Origin: Paeniglutamicibacter antarcticus_C
GTDB taxonomy: Bacteria > Actinomycetota > Actinomycetes > Actinomycetales > Micrococcaceae
Reading direction: 5' to 3'
Assembly (NCBI RefSeq): GCF_039544305.1
Contig: NZ_BAABLK010000037.1
Coordinates: 124,001-188,000, forward strand
DNA: 64,000 nt
Below are positions 1-8,073 of the stretch, piece by piece. The number at the start of each line of letters is the position of its first letter. Position 1 is the first letter of the stretch. The notes beneath the pieces are model-generated. The model saw nothing but the letters and a program-made list of their open reading frames with translations. It was not told the origin of the DNA and made no database searches. The translations under genes and the position numbers were made by a program.

Positions 1-1
1 G

Positions 2-436
2 CCCGCTTGTACTGATCCCGAGACCGGAGAGGAAAAGGCCAAGGAAATCGTCAGCGGGGTTTTGGCACGTGCTTCTTCGGTACCCACCTGGCGGCGCATC
101 GCCACGGCCGATACGGACATTGACGGGGAGAGCTTCATGAAAGGCGAGCAGCTGGTGCTGCGCCTCTCCGGTGGCGCACTGGGAGAAGCGGGCGATGACT
201 CGTTGGCCTTCGGCTTCGGGATTCACCGTTGCCTGGGAGCGGGGTTGGCAAGACTGGAAACGGAACTGGTGCTCTTCGAGGCTGCCCGCGCCTTGCCGGA
301 AATTGAATTGCAGCCGGGGCACCGGGACTGGATACACCTGCTGTCCTTCCAAGCACCCACCACGGTTCCGACGAATGCCCACGCGGGGGCCCAAACGGCA
401 GATGCAGCAAGCGCCACGGAAAGGAATGCATCGTGA
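2..436 (+). CDS. Cytochrome P450, C-terminal part (gene starts upstream of the window)
   Basis: The frame is open from base 2 and enters from outside the window. The haem-binding loop FGFGIHRCLGAGLARLE is clear, with Cys as the axial haem ligand, and PTWRRIA upstream fits the beta-bulge after the K-helix. Two things are odd. The K-helix ExxR glutamate appears to be Val (VLAR), and the meander region before the haem loop (usually NRDP..F.dP..fd..R) is about 15 residues short. The stop overlaps the bioD start (GTGA), so the two are coupled. A P450 next to bioD recalls BioI of Bacillus, which makes pimeloyl-ACP by cleaving acyl-ACP, but that role is only suggested by context. It may be a divergent or a degenerate P450. 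Confidence 0.8.
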   Translation, partial: PACTDPETGEEKAKEIVSGVLARASSVPTWRRIATADTDIDGESFMKGEQLVLRLSGGALGEAGDDSLAFGFGIHRCLGAGLARLETELVLFEAARALPEIELQPGHRDWIHLLSFQAPTTVPTNAHAGAQTADAASATERNAS

Positions 437-1167
437 TCTACGTTGTCACCGGGACAGACACCGATGTGGGCAAGACCGTGGTCACCGCAGCGTTGACCGC
501 ACAAGCCCTGGAGCGCGGGGATCGCGTGGCCGTCTACAAGCCCACCCAAACTGGGGTGCTGCCCGGTGAGTCCGGGGACGCGCAAGATATTGGCCGTTGG
601 CTGGGTAACCCAAAGGAACTCACGCTCGCCGAGGGAATCCGCTTGCGCGAACCAATGGCCCCGGTCGATGCCGCCCTGGAACAAGGCGGGCGGTCCACCG
701 TCGACAACCTGCCCACGCTGGAGGAACACGTGGCGCGGATCAACGAACTGGCCCAAACACACGAAACAATCCTCGTGGAGGGTGCCGGGGGACTGCTGGT
801 GAAGCTCACATCTGCCGGTGAAACCATCGCGGAGCTGGCACAGGCCGTCTGCGGGAACCTGGTGGTGGTCACCCGACCGGATCTCGGGACACTGAACCAC
901 TCGGCGCTGACCCTCGAAGCTGCAAGCGGGCGCGGATTTGTCCACGGGGCCCTGATCCTGGGAAGTTTCCCCGCATTGCCCACCGCGGTTCACGAGCGCA
1001 ACAGGAAGAACCTGCAGGCGCTCGCCGAACACCACGGGTGGATGTGGGCAGAAGGGCTTCCTGCCGGATTGGGTTCGGTCGACACCAGCACAACCGGCAA
1101 TATTGACCTTTGGAAGGCTAGTCGCAAATTAAATTACGTATTGGTTGAACGGGATTCAGGGCGGTAG
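433..1167 (+). CDS. bioD: ATP-dependent dethiobiotin synthetase BioD
   Basis: BioD is cytosolic and closes the ureido ring of dethiobiotin from 7,8-diaminopelargonate, CO2 and ATP, the penultimate step of biotin synthesis. The 244-residue protein has the BioD P-loop GTDTDVGKT at residues 7-15, the KPTQTG substrate loop near residue 36 and the EGAGGLLV motif near residue 116. Length is normal for the family (about 220-240). The GTG start overlaps the P450 stop, so translation is probably coupled. Other biotin genes (bioA, bioF, bioB) are not in the window and may lie upstream. Confidence 0.93.
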   Translation: MIYVVTGTDTDVGKTVVTAALTAQALERGDRVAVYKPTQTGVLPGESGDAQDIGRWLGNPKELTLAEGIRLREPMAPVDAALEQGGRSTVDNLPTLEEHVARINELAQTHETILVEGAGGLLVKLTSAGETIAELAQAVCGNLVVVTRPDLGTLNHSALTLEAASGRGFVHGALILGSFPALPTAVHERNRKNLQALAEHHGWMWAEGLPAGLGSVDTSTTGNIDLWKASRKLNYVLVERDSGR

Positions 1168-1198
1168 GACCGCACTACGCGAACCCCAGCAGCTGTTC

Positions 1199-1229
1199 AG
1201 TGGCTAGCCGGGCGTCGGGGGTAGCCACT
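1199..1229 (+). terminator. Possible terminator hairpin after bioD
   Basis: AGTGGCTA (1199-1206) pairs perfectly with TAGCCACT (1222-1229) around a 15-nt GC-rich loop, 32 bases after the bioD stop. No T-run follows, so this is only a weak intrinsic terminator candidate. Confidence 0.35.
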
Positions 1230-1294
1230 CATGCCGCGAACTTGCTGTGGTTTATTATCAGCCACGGCCAAAGCCGGTGGCGTAGGGTTGGCTC

Positions 1295-1999
1295 ATGCGG
1301 GCGCCTCGAAACTCATTGTCACCTGAATTGATTGTCGCCGCTTCGCTCAAGCTCTTGCAAAGCGGAGGGGGCAACACCCTGAGCTTCAGAAAGCTGGGGT
1401 CAGCACTGGACGTGGATCCCACAGCGATATATCGGCACTTCAAGAACAAAGATGAGCTCATCCTTGCCATCGCGGACAGCCTGATGGTTTCCGCCCTCGA
1501 AGAGTTTGAACCGCACGCAGACTGGTTGGAAACGATTCGCGACCTGATGCACCGCAGCCGTCGTGTCTACATGGCGCACCCGGAGGCAGCTGTCTTGGGT
1601 GTCACCCGCGTGACCCGCCGTAGTGGCGAGATGCAAATAGTGGAGCAAATCTTGGCTGCGCTTTTCCGGGCAGGGTTCCACGCGCAGGAGGCAGCCCGCC
1701 TCTATCGAGTCATCGATGACTTGAACCTGGCCTTCGCCGGCCTGGATGCCGCTTTCCGGATCTTGCCGCACGCGGAGCAGGAAAAAGACACCGGAGCATG
1801 GAGCAATGAATACTCCCAAGTGGACGCGCAGGATTTTCCGTCTATCGCCGCTGCTGCCCAAGAATTGCCGGCCATTGACGAGGACCCGACCTACGAATTG
1901 GCGGTCGACTTGCTTCTGGAATCCATAGCCCGGCGGGCGGACCGGTTACCGTCCAGCGCAGCCGGGCGCGACGGAAGAATCGCGCAAGAAGGACCCTGA
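1295..1999 (+). CDS. TetR-family repressor of the adjacent polyamine/amidohydrolase operon
   Basis: This is a 234-residue TetR-type regulator. The N-terminal helix-turn-helix is visible at about residues 25-60, with the signature DPTAIYRHFKNKDELI. The C-terminal half is an all-helical ligand/dimer domain of the TetR_C type. It lies 66 bases before a perfect 19-bp palindrome that overlaps the promoter of the downstream operon, so it probably represses that operon until a polyamine or amide-type ligand binds. The ligand cannot be read from sequence. It has its own start behind an AGGG Shine-Dalgarno and is not coupled to bioD. Confidence 0.85.
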   Translation: MRAPRNSLSPELIVAASLKLLQSGGGNTLSFRKLGSALDVDPTAIYRHFKNKDELILAIADSLMVSALEEFEPHADWLETIRDLMHRSRRVYMAHPEAAVLGVTRVTRRSGEMQIVEQILAALFRAGFHAQEAARLYRVIDDLNLAFAGLDAAFRILPHAEQEKDTGAWSNEYSQVDAQDFPSIAAAAQELPAIDEDPTYELAVDLLLESIARRADRLPSSAAGRDGRIAQEGP

Positions 2000-2059
2000 C
2001 CCGGCGGACTTGCGCGGGTGTAAGAGGCCGAAACGGCAGCCTGGGTGAAGACGGTCAAG

Positions 2060-2088
2060 TAAACATAGTCAACGCCGTTGACTATAAT
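2060..2088 (+). promoter_or_regulatory. Promoter of the amidohydrolase-pot operon
   Basis: A -35-like TAAACA (2060-2065), a 17-bp spacer and a perfect TATAAT -10 (2083-2088) lie between the TetR gene and the operon. Transcription would start near 2095, which excludes the upstream TTG at 2078 as a start codon and supports the ATG at 2114. Confidence 0.7.
2066..2084. promoter_or_regulatory. Palindromic operator, probably for the TetR regulator
   Basis: TAGTCAACGCCGTTGACTA is an 8-3-8 perfect inverted repeat, and one more base pairs on each side (2065 and 2085). It fills the promoter spacer and touches the -10 box, where a TetR repressor would block RNA polymerase. Assignment to the TetR gene at 1295-1999 is by position. 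Confidence 0.7.
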
Positions 2089-2113
2089 TCGAGTCACCTT
2101 TAGGCTATTCATC

Positions 2114-3835
2114 ATGACAAGTGATGTAAGCCACAATGAAGTGCCTGTCGTGTCCCGACCGACAGCGAATGCGGTCATCCACGGCGCGCGCATTTTCGAC
2201 GGGATGGAACTGCTGAACGCCGACGCCGTGGCGATCGCCGATGGCACCATCGTTGCGATGGGTGCCGCCGAGGAAATCCTTGCAGCCCATGCACGGCTCG
2301 GAATCGTGACCATCGACGCCGGTGGCGCATTGCTCACTCCGGGCTTCATCGACGCCCACGTCCACACAGTGTTCGCCGGCATGGAGCGGCTCGGTTGCGA
2401 TCTTAGCGAGGCCGAAGGCAGCCACGAAGCACTGGCCGTGATCGCCGCGTATGTCCACGGTCCTGCAGGTGCTGTTGAATGGATCCGCGGCGGTGGCTGG
2501 ACCATGTCAGATTTTCCCGGCGGAGCCCCACTGGCCACCGACCTTGATGCGATCGTTGCGGATCGGGCCGTGTTCCTGATGAACCGGGACCACCACAGCG
2601 CCTGGGTGAACTCTCTGGCCCTTCAACGCGCCGGCATTACCGCTGCTACCCAGGACCCAGCCGGTGGACGGATTGAGCGCGATGCGGCTGGTAACCCCAC
2701 CGGCACCCTGCACGAAGCGGCGCTGGATATGGTGGCGGACCTGCTTCCGGAGGAAACCCCGGAAGAATTCCGTGCGGGGCTCCTCGAGGGCCAGCGATAC
2801 CTGCATTCAATGGGCATCACCGGATGGCAGGATGCCATCCTCGGAAACTACTCCGGACATGCAGACCCCTACGACACGTACCGTGATGCCGACGCGGCCG
2901 GCGAACTAAGCGCCGACGTCGTGGGGGCCCTGTGGTGGCCGCGCGACGTCACGGACATCCCGGCCCAGGTGCGGAGCCTGGTGGCCAGAAGCCAAGAGCG
3001 TGGAACGAAGTTCCGGGCAACGGCCGTGAAGTTCATGCTGGACGGGGTCATCGAAAGCCAAACCGCAGCCATGGCCGAGCCCTACCATTCCTGCGGATGT
3101 CCCGGAGCAGACACAGGACTGAACTACTTCGCTCCAGACTTCCTCACCGCAGCGATCACCGCCGTGGACGCCGCTGGCCTTGATGTACACCTGCACGCCA
3201 TCGGAGATCGTGCCGTCACCCACGGCTTGGACGCCTTCGCGGCTGCCCGCCGTGCCAATCCCGGCAGTACCGGACGGCACCACATTGCCCACCTGCAGGT
3301 GGTGGATCCGGACGACATCCCGCGCTTCGCCGAACTCGGGATCACCGCCAACATGCAGGCACTCTGGGCCTGCAACGACGAAGCCATGCTCGAACTCACC
3401 GTTCCGGTCCTCGGTAAGGAACGCAGCGGATGGCAGTACCCCTTCAAGGCGCTGCTGGACGCCGGCGCCCCGCTGGCCATGGGATCGGACTGGCCGGTCT
3501 CCACCCCCGATCCCTGGCAGGGTATCCATACCGCGGTGACCCGTACCGAGGCCGGAGGAGACGGGAGTGACCCGGCGCTGAACCCCGACCAGGGCCTTGG
3601 CCTGATCGATGCGCTGCGCGCCTACACTTCCGGCTCGGCACGGCTGAACCGGGTGGATGCGGCCGGCCGGATTGCCGTGGGCACTACGGCCAACCTGGCG
3701 CTGGCGGACCGGGACCCCTTTAATGCGCCGTTGGGCGAACTTCACTCGGTCACCAACCGCCTCACGATTGCCGACGGCCGGATCGTCCACGATTCCGCCA
3801 CGTCGATGACCCACCACACCGAAGGAGCAGCATGA
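2114..3835 (+). CDS. Metal-dependent amidohydrolase (Amidohydro_3 / YtcJ-like)
   Basis: This 573-residue member of the amidohydrolase superfamily hydrolyses C-N bonds of an unknown amide. Metal-site motifs are visible in order: GFIDAHVHT (HxH), DVHLHAIGDRAV (His), HHIAHLQ (His) and MGSDWPV (catalytic Asp). It lacks an export signal and should be cytosolic. The ATG at 2114 is chosen because the -10 box ends at 2088. As first gene of the TetR-controlled operon it may release a free amine or acid from an imported N-acyl or carbamoyl compound; that is inference from the transport and amine-oxidation genes behind it. Its stop overlaps the potA start. Confidence 0.85.
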   Translation: MTSDVSHNEVPVVSRPTANAVIHGARIFDGMELLNADAVAIADGTIVAMGAAEEILAAHARLGIVTIDAGGALLTPGFIDAHVHTVFAGMERLGCDLSEAEGSHEALAVIAAYVHGPAGAVEWIRGGGWTMSDFPGGAPLATDLDAIVADRAVFLMNRDHHSAWVNSLALQRAGITAATQDPAGGRIERDAAGNPTGTLHEAALDMVADLLPEETPEEFRAGLLEGQRYLHSMGITGWQDAILGNYSGHADPYDTYRDADAAGELSADVVGALWWPRDVTDIPAQVRSLVARSQERGTKFRATAVKFMLDGVIESQTAAMAEPYHSCGCPGADTGLNYFAPDFLTAAITAVDAAGLDVHLHAIGDRAVTHGLDAFAAARRANPGSTGRHHIAHLQVVDPDDIPRFAELGITANMQALWACNDEAMLELTVPVLGKERSGWQYPFKALLDAGAPLAMGSDWPVSTPDPWQGIHTAVTRTEAGGDGSDPALNPDQGLGLIDALRAYTSGSARLNRVDAAGRIAVGTTANLALADRDPFNAPLGELHSVTNRLTIADGRIVHDSATSMTHHTEGAA

Positions 3836-4965
3836 GCACCACGACCATCACCGCAGCCGCGCCAGCCACCACCGGAGAGCTCTCGATCCGCTCACTGCGC
3901 AAGGACTTCGGCGCCGTGACAGCCATCAAGGACCTCGATCTGGAGATCAAGGCCGGGGAATTTATCTCGCTGCTCGGTCCCTCGGGCTGCGGCAAGACCA
4001 CCTTGCTGCGCATGATTGCCGGCTTCGAAGCCCCCACAGAAGGCTCGATCGAGCTGGCCGGCGTCGACTTGGTGGGCATGCCGGTGCACAAGCGCCCGGT
4101 GAACACGGTCTTCCAGGCCTACGCACTCTTCCCGCACATGAATGTCACCGAGAACATCGCCTACGGACTCAAGCAATCCAAGACCCCCAAGAAGGAAATC
4201 GGCGAGCGTGTCCACGAGGCGCTGTCCATGGTGCGGATGCTGGAATTCGCGGACCGCAGCCCGGCCCAGCTTTCCGGAGGCCAGCAGCAGCGCATCGCCC
4301 TGGCCCGTGCACTGGTCAACCGACCCGACGTCCTGCTCCTGGATGAGCCGATGTCGGCGCTGGACCGCAAGCTGCGCGAGGAGATGCAGGTCGAGCTCAA
4401 GCTGCTGCAGAAGCGATTGGGCATCACCTTCGTCTTTGTCACCCACGACCAGGAGGAAGCCCTGGCCATGAGCGACCGGATCGTGGTCATGTACGACGGC
4501 AAGATCCAACAGATCGGCAGTGCCCAGGAAGTCTACACATCCCCGGCAAACAGCTTTGTGGGCGGCTTCATCGGCAAGCAGAACTTCGTGGACGCCACCG
4601 TTGAATCGCTGAAGGACGGTGCGGTGGGGCTGCGTTCGGTGAACCAGACGCTCATCCACCCGGCGGGTGGCGAAGCCAACGGCATCCCGCTGGTACTTGG
4701 CCAGCAGGTCCAGGTGGCGATCCGTCCTGAATCCATGCGCCTGCGCTTGGCTGACGAATCGGCCCAGGCGCCAAACTCGGTACCGGGGCGCATAGCCAGC
4801 GTTTCCTTCCTGGGAGACACGGTCCAATATGTCCTGTTGATTGGTGCCGGCAAGGAGATCATCGTGCGCATTCCCCAGGCACAAGCGGTGCAACTACCCA
4901 CAGACCAGGACGTCATCATCGAATGGGACGGCGCAGCTGCCAAGGTGTACGCCGATGAAAGCTAG
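3832..4965 (+). CDS. potA: Spermidine/putrescine-type ABC transporter ATP-binding protein
   Basis: This ATPase (377 residues) powers polyamine import. Visible are Walker A GPSGCGKTT near residue 49, the signature LSGGQQQR near 146, Walker B VLLLDEP near 167 and the switch His in FVTHDQEEA, with a TOBE-type domain from about residue 290 to the end. It sits on the cytoplasmic face with PotB and PotC, whose genes follow. A strong GAAGGAG ribosome site precedes the ATG, which overlaps the amidohydrolase stop. The exact substrate (putrescine, spermidine or a derivative) is not determined. Confidence 0.9.
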   Translation: MSTTTITAAAPATTGELSIRSLRKDFGAVTAIKDLDLEIKAGEFISLLGPSGCGKTTLLRMIAGFEAPTEGSIELAGVDLVGMPVHKRPVNTVFQAYALFPHMNVTENIAYGLKQSKTPKKEIGERVHEALSMVRMLEFADRSPAQLSGGQQQRIALARALVNRPDVLLLDEPMSALDRKLREEMQVELKLLQKRLGITFVFVTHDQEEALAMSDRIVVMYDGKIQQIGSAQEVYTSPANSFVGGFIGKQNFVDATVESLKDGAVGLRSVNQTLIHPAGGEANGIPLVLGQQVQVAIRPESMRLRLADESAQAPNSVPGRIASVSFLGDTVQYVLLIGAGKEIIVRIPQAQAVQLPTDQDVIIEWDGAAAKVYADES

Positions 4966-6133
4966 GTACGGCGCCTCCGCGCGCCCCTATATCAAGCTGC
5001 TTGCACCCATCGGGTTGAGCCGTGAATTCTCCCGCCGTTCCCTCTTTGCCGGTGCCGCAGCCGCAGGGTTGCTGGGCCTGGCCGCGTGCGGCACCCCCAA
5101 GGGGATGGCGGCCTCCCCGGCGCCCGACGGCAAAATCGAACCAAAAGTTAACCTCTACTCGTGGGGCGATTACGATCCGCCGGAAGCCATCGCTGCCTTC
5201 TCCGAGCAGACCGGGGCCACGGTCCAGGTCGATTCCTTCGGCTCCAACGAGGAACTGATTTCCAAGCTTGCCGCCACCCGCGGCACCTCCGGTTACGACA
5301 TCGTCGTACCCACCGGGTTGATGATCCCGCAGATGGCGCAGCACCAGCTGCTCCAGCCCCTGCGCAAGGAATTGATCCCGAACTTCTCCAACATGGATCC
5401 CAACTTCACCGACCAGGTGTGGGACCCGGGGAACAAGTACTCGATCTGCAAAGCCTGGGGGACCACCGGGTATGTCTATGACACCACCAAGATCAAGCAA
5501 AACATGACCTCGTGGCAGGATTTCCTGGACGTTGCGATGGACCAGGCCTCTGGGCGCACCGCGCTGCTGGAGGATCCATGGGAAGTATGCTCCATTGCCC
5601 TCGGCGCCCAAGGGGTGGATATGAACACCACCTCCGAGAAGGACCTGGACGCCTGCGAGAAGACGGTGGTGGAGAAGCTGGCCAAGCACGTGCGGGCCTA
5701 CGTCGGATCCGCATCCACCGGTATGGTCCAGGGTGGCTTCACGCTCATGCAGTCCTACAACGGGGACGCGCGGCAAGGCATGCTCGAAACCGATGATCCG
5801 GACAAATGGAAATTCGTCTACCCCACGCCCTCGGCCAACCTCTGGATGGACAACTGGGCCATAGCGTCCGGTGCTCCGCACCCGGACGCCGCCCACGCAT
5901 TGATCAACCACATGATTTCTCCCGAGATCGCCTTCGAGCAGATGGATTACATCGGCTACCCGGTCGGGACCAAGGGCTTGAAGGAAGCTGCCGAGGCAGA
6001 AGAGCTGGAACTGCCGGAATTGATCTTCCCCTCGCAGAAAATCCTCGACCGGCTCACCCCCTCGGAAATGAACGAAGCCCAACAGCGCCGCGTGGAGATC
6101 TTCTCCCGCGCACAGGCAAGGAGCGGAGCATGA
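4955..6133 (+). CDS. potD: Polyamine-binding lipoprotein (PotD/PotF-like), Tat signal
   Basis: Extracellular solute-binding protein of 392 residues. The N-terminus carries a twin-arginine motif (SRRSLFAG), a hydrophobic stretch and a lipobox ending LAAC, so it should be exported by Tat and lipid-anchored. The mature part has the PotD-type opening NLYSWGDYDPPEAI and the late segment WMDNWAI. The ATG at 4955 is preferred because it lies just inside the potA end and gives a proper signal peptide; longer versions would read potA out of frame. It captures the polyamine for PotBC. Confidence 0.88.
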   Translation: MKARYGASARPYIKLLAPIGLSREFSRRSLFAGAAAAGLLGLAACGTPKGMAASPAPDGKIEPKVNLYSWGDYDPPEAIAAFSEQTGATVQVDSFGSNEELISKLAATRGTSGYDIVVPTGLMIPQMAQHQLLQPLRKELIPNFSNMDPNFTDQVWDPGNKYSICKAWGTTGYVYDTTKIKQNMTSWQDFLDVAMDQASGRTALLEDPWEVCSIALGAQGVDMNTTSEKDLDACEKTVVEKLAKHVRAYVGSASTGMVQGGFTLMQSYNGDARQGMLETDDPDKWKFVYPTPSANLWMDNWAIASGAPHPDAAHALINHMISPEIAFEQMDYIGYPVGTKGLKEAAEAEELELPELIFPSQKILDRLTPSEMNEAQQRRVEIFSRAQARSGA

Positions 6134-7197
6134 AAAAGTTCTTCAGCCGGTTCCTCGGGCCCGGCGCCCTGTCCTTCCCTACCTGGGCGTACATGGTCTT
6201 CTTCTTCGCCATCCCGGTCGCTTTGGTCATCTGGTACAGCTTCGGTTTCAAGCCCGACCAGTTCACCACCCACTCCATGGACCAGATCTCCCTGGACCGC
6301 TACGCCGAAGCCGTCGGTCCGACGTTCCTTTCCGTCTTTTCCGCCACCTTGCGCATCTCGATCGTTGGCACCATCGCGTGCCTGCTGATTTCACTGCCCT
6401 TCGCCTACTGGTTGGCTGTCAAGGTCCCGCCCAAGCGCCGCGGGCTGCTGCTGGCCCTGGTGCTGGTTCCGTTCTGGACCAACTTCCTGGTGCGCACCCT
6501 GGGCTGGCAGATCATCCTCTCCCCGGATGGTTTTGTCTCCGAGGCCATGCAATCGATCGGTTTGCTGGCCGCACCCTTGGATATCCTCTACTCCCGGGCG
6601 GCAGTGCAGATCGGCGTCATCTACAACTACCTGCCGCTGATGATCCTGCCCCTCTTTGTCGCCATGGATTCCGCCGGTGCCGCCCTACGCGAGGCCTCCA
6701 GCGACCTGGGCGCGGGCAAATTCAAGACCTTCTTCCAGGTGACCTTGCCGCTGGCCGCACCGGGCGTGATCAGTGGTTGCCTGCTGGTCTTCATCCCGCT
6801 GACCGGCGACTACATCACCGCCTCCGTGCTGGGAGGCGCCAACGGAACGATGATCGGCCAACTGGTGGCCAACCAGTTCCAGAATGCGCAGAACTGGGCA
6901 CTTGGTTCGGCCATGGCCGTGGTGCTGATGCTCTTCACCCTCGCCGTGGTGATCATTGCCGGCCTGCTGGGACTGGCCCTGAAGGCGATCATTCACCGGG
7001 TCGGTCGGGTCGAGGTACGTCCCGCTGCTCCGGAGGCAGGATCCAACACAGCAGACGGCCAAGACCCGGATGCATGGCCAAATCAAGGCATCAAGGAAAC
7101 GGTGGGTGCCCGCGGCCCGGCAGCCGCTAGCCCAATAACGCCACAGCAGGGGTCAATGAGCACCAACGAGACGAATCCAGGAGGCCACCGTGGCTGA
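6130..7197 (+). CDS. potB: Polyamine ABC transporter permease 1 (PotB-like)
   Basis: Inner-membrane permease of 355 residues with about six transmembrane helices. The EAA loop reads REASSDLGAGKFKTFFQVTLP (about residues 188-208), the contact for the ATPase. It starts at an ATGA overlap with potD behind AAGGAGCGGAG. A hydrophilic C-terminal tail of roughly 55 residues, rich in Ala, Pro and Gly, is longer than usual for PotB; it ends inside the potC ribosome-binding region. It forms the channel with PotC. Confidence 0.88.
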   Translation: MKKFFSRFLGPGALSFPTWAYMVFFFAIPVALVIWYSFGFKPDQFTTHSMDQISLDRYAEAVGPTFLSVFSATLRISIVGTIACLLISLPFAYWLAVKVPPKRRGLLLALVLVPFWTNFLVRTLGWQIILSPDGFVSEAMQSIGLLAAPLDILYSRAAVQIGVIYNYLPLMILPLFVAMDSAGAALREASSDLGAGKFKTFFQVTLPLAAPGVISGCLLVFIPLTGDYITASVLGGANGTMIGQLVANQFQNAQNWALGSAMAVVLMLFTLAVVIIAGLLGLALKAIIHRVGRVEVRPAAPEAGSNTADGQDPDAWPNQGIKETVGARGPAAASPITPQQGSMSTNETNPGGHRG

Positions 7198-8050
7198 ACG
7201 ACCCGCACGCCGGAACACCACCGATACACTGCTCCGCGGCTGGGGCGTCATCGTCTTCATCTTCTTGTTCCTGCCCATCGCCGTCATCGTCATCTACTCC
7301 TTCAACAATGGCCGGTTGCTGGCCTCCTTTGATGAGTTCGGCACCGACGCCTATTTCTCGGGCCTCTCCAACAACGTCATCATCGCCTCGGTGATGACCT
7401 CACTGAAGGCCGCGGCAGGCACCGCGGTGCTGGCCACCATCCTGGGAACCTGCGGCGGCATTGCCTTGGCGCGGGCCAAGAAGGGCAGCAAGTGGCCCAT
7501 CGTGCTCACCGCACTGTTGGCCATCACGTTGGTCACCCCGGAGATCGTTGACGGCATCTCCATGCTTCCTTGGTTCGTCACCTTGGGTGTTGACGGCGGG
7601 ATGGGGATGTTCAACAACGGGCTTTTCCGTCTGGTGATCGCCCACACAGCATTCTCCACCGCCATTGTCACCTTCATCATCCGGGCCCGCATGTCCGGCA
7701 TCGACAGGTCCCTGGAAGAAGCCGCCGAAGACCTGGGCGCCACCAAGTGGCGCAGCTTCCGCGACGTAACGTTGCCACTGGCAGGGCCGGGCATTTTCGC
7801 CGGCGCACTGATGGCCTTCACCCTGTCGCTGGATAACACGATCCTCTCCAGCTTTGTGCAGCAGCCCGGTTACACGCCGTGGCCGGTCTACATCTTCTCC
7901 GCCGTCCGCGTGGCCCTGCGACCGGAAGTTGCCGCGGTCTCCGTGGTGATGCTGGCGCTGACGCTGCTGGCGTTGCTGTCCGTGGGAATGGTGCTCAAGA
8001 AATCCGGCAACTCCTCATCCGACATCGTCAAGACCATGGCCGGCTCCTAG
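7190..8050 (+). CDS. potC: Polyamine ABC transporter permease 2 (PotC-like)
   Basis: Second permease, 286 residues, with about six transmembrane helices and the EAA loop EEAAEDLGATKWRSFRDVTL near residue 178. The GTG start follows an excellent CAGGAGG ribosome site and overlaps the end of potB. The first hydrophobic segment VIVFIFLFLPIAVIVIYSF is typical of PotC/PotI. It completes the importer encoded by the four consecutive genes. Confidence 0.9.
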   Translation: MAERPARRNTTDTLLRGWGVIVFIFLFLPIAVIVIYSFNNGRLLASFDEFGTDAYFSGLSNNVIIASVMTSLKAAAGTAVLATILGTCGGIALARAKKGSKWPIVLTALLAITLVTPEIVDGISMLPWFVTLGVDGGMGMFNNGLFRLVIAHTAFSTAIVTFIIRARMSGIDRSLEEAAEDLGATKWRSFRDVTLPLAGPGIFAGALMAFTLSLDNTILSSFVQQPGYTPWPVYIFSAVRVALRPEVAAVSVVMLALTLLALLSVGMVLKKSGNSSSDIVKTMAGS

Positions 8051-8073
8051 AGCCGACCGCAAAGGAAAAAGCC

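Noticed and set aside
2078..2113. Upstream TTG start for the amidohydrolase
   Set aside because: It overlaps the operator and -10 box and would lie before the predicted transcription start.
2906..3817. 303-residue minus-strand open frame opposite the amidohydrolase
   Set aside because: No motif, no ribosome site, and the plus-strand gene carries all expected metal ligands.
3892..4893. Long minus-strand open frame opposite potA
   Set aside because: It is the mirror of a real ABC ATPase gene; its protein is His/Gln/Asp-rich without any family feature, a common artefact in GC-rich DNA.
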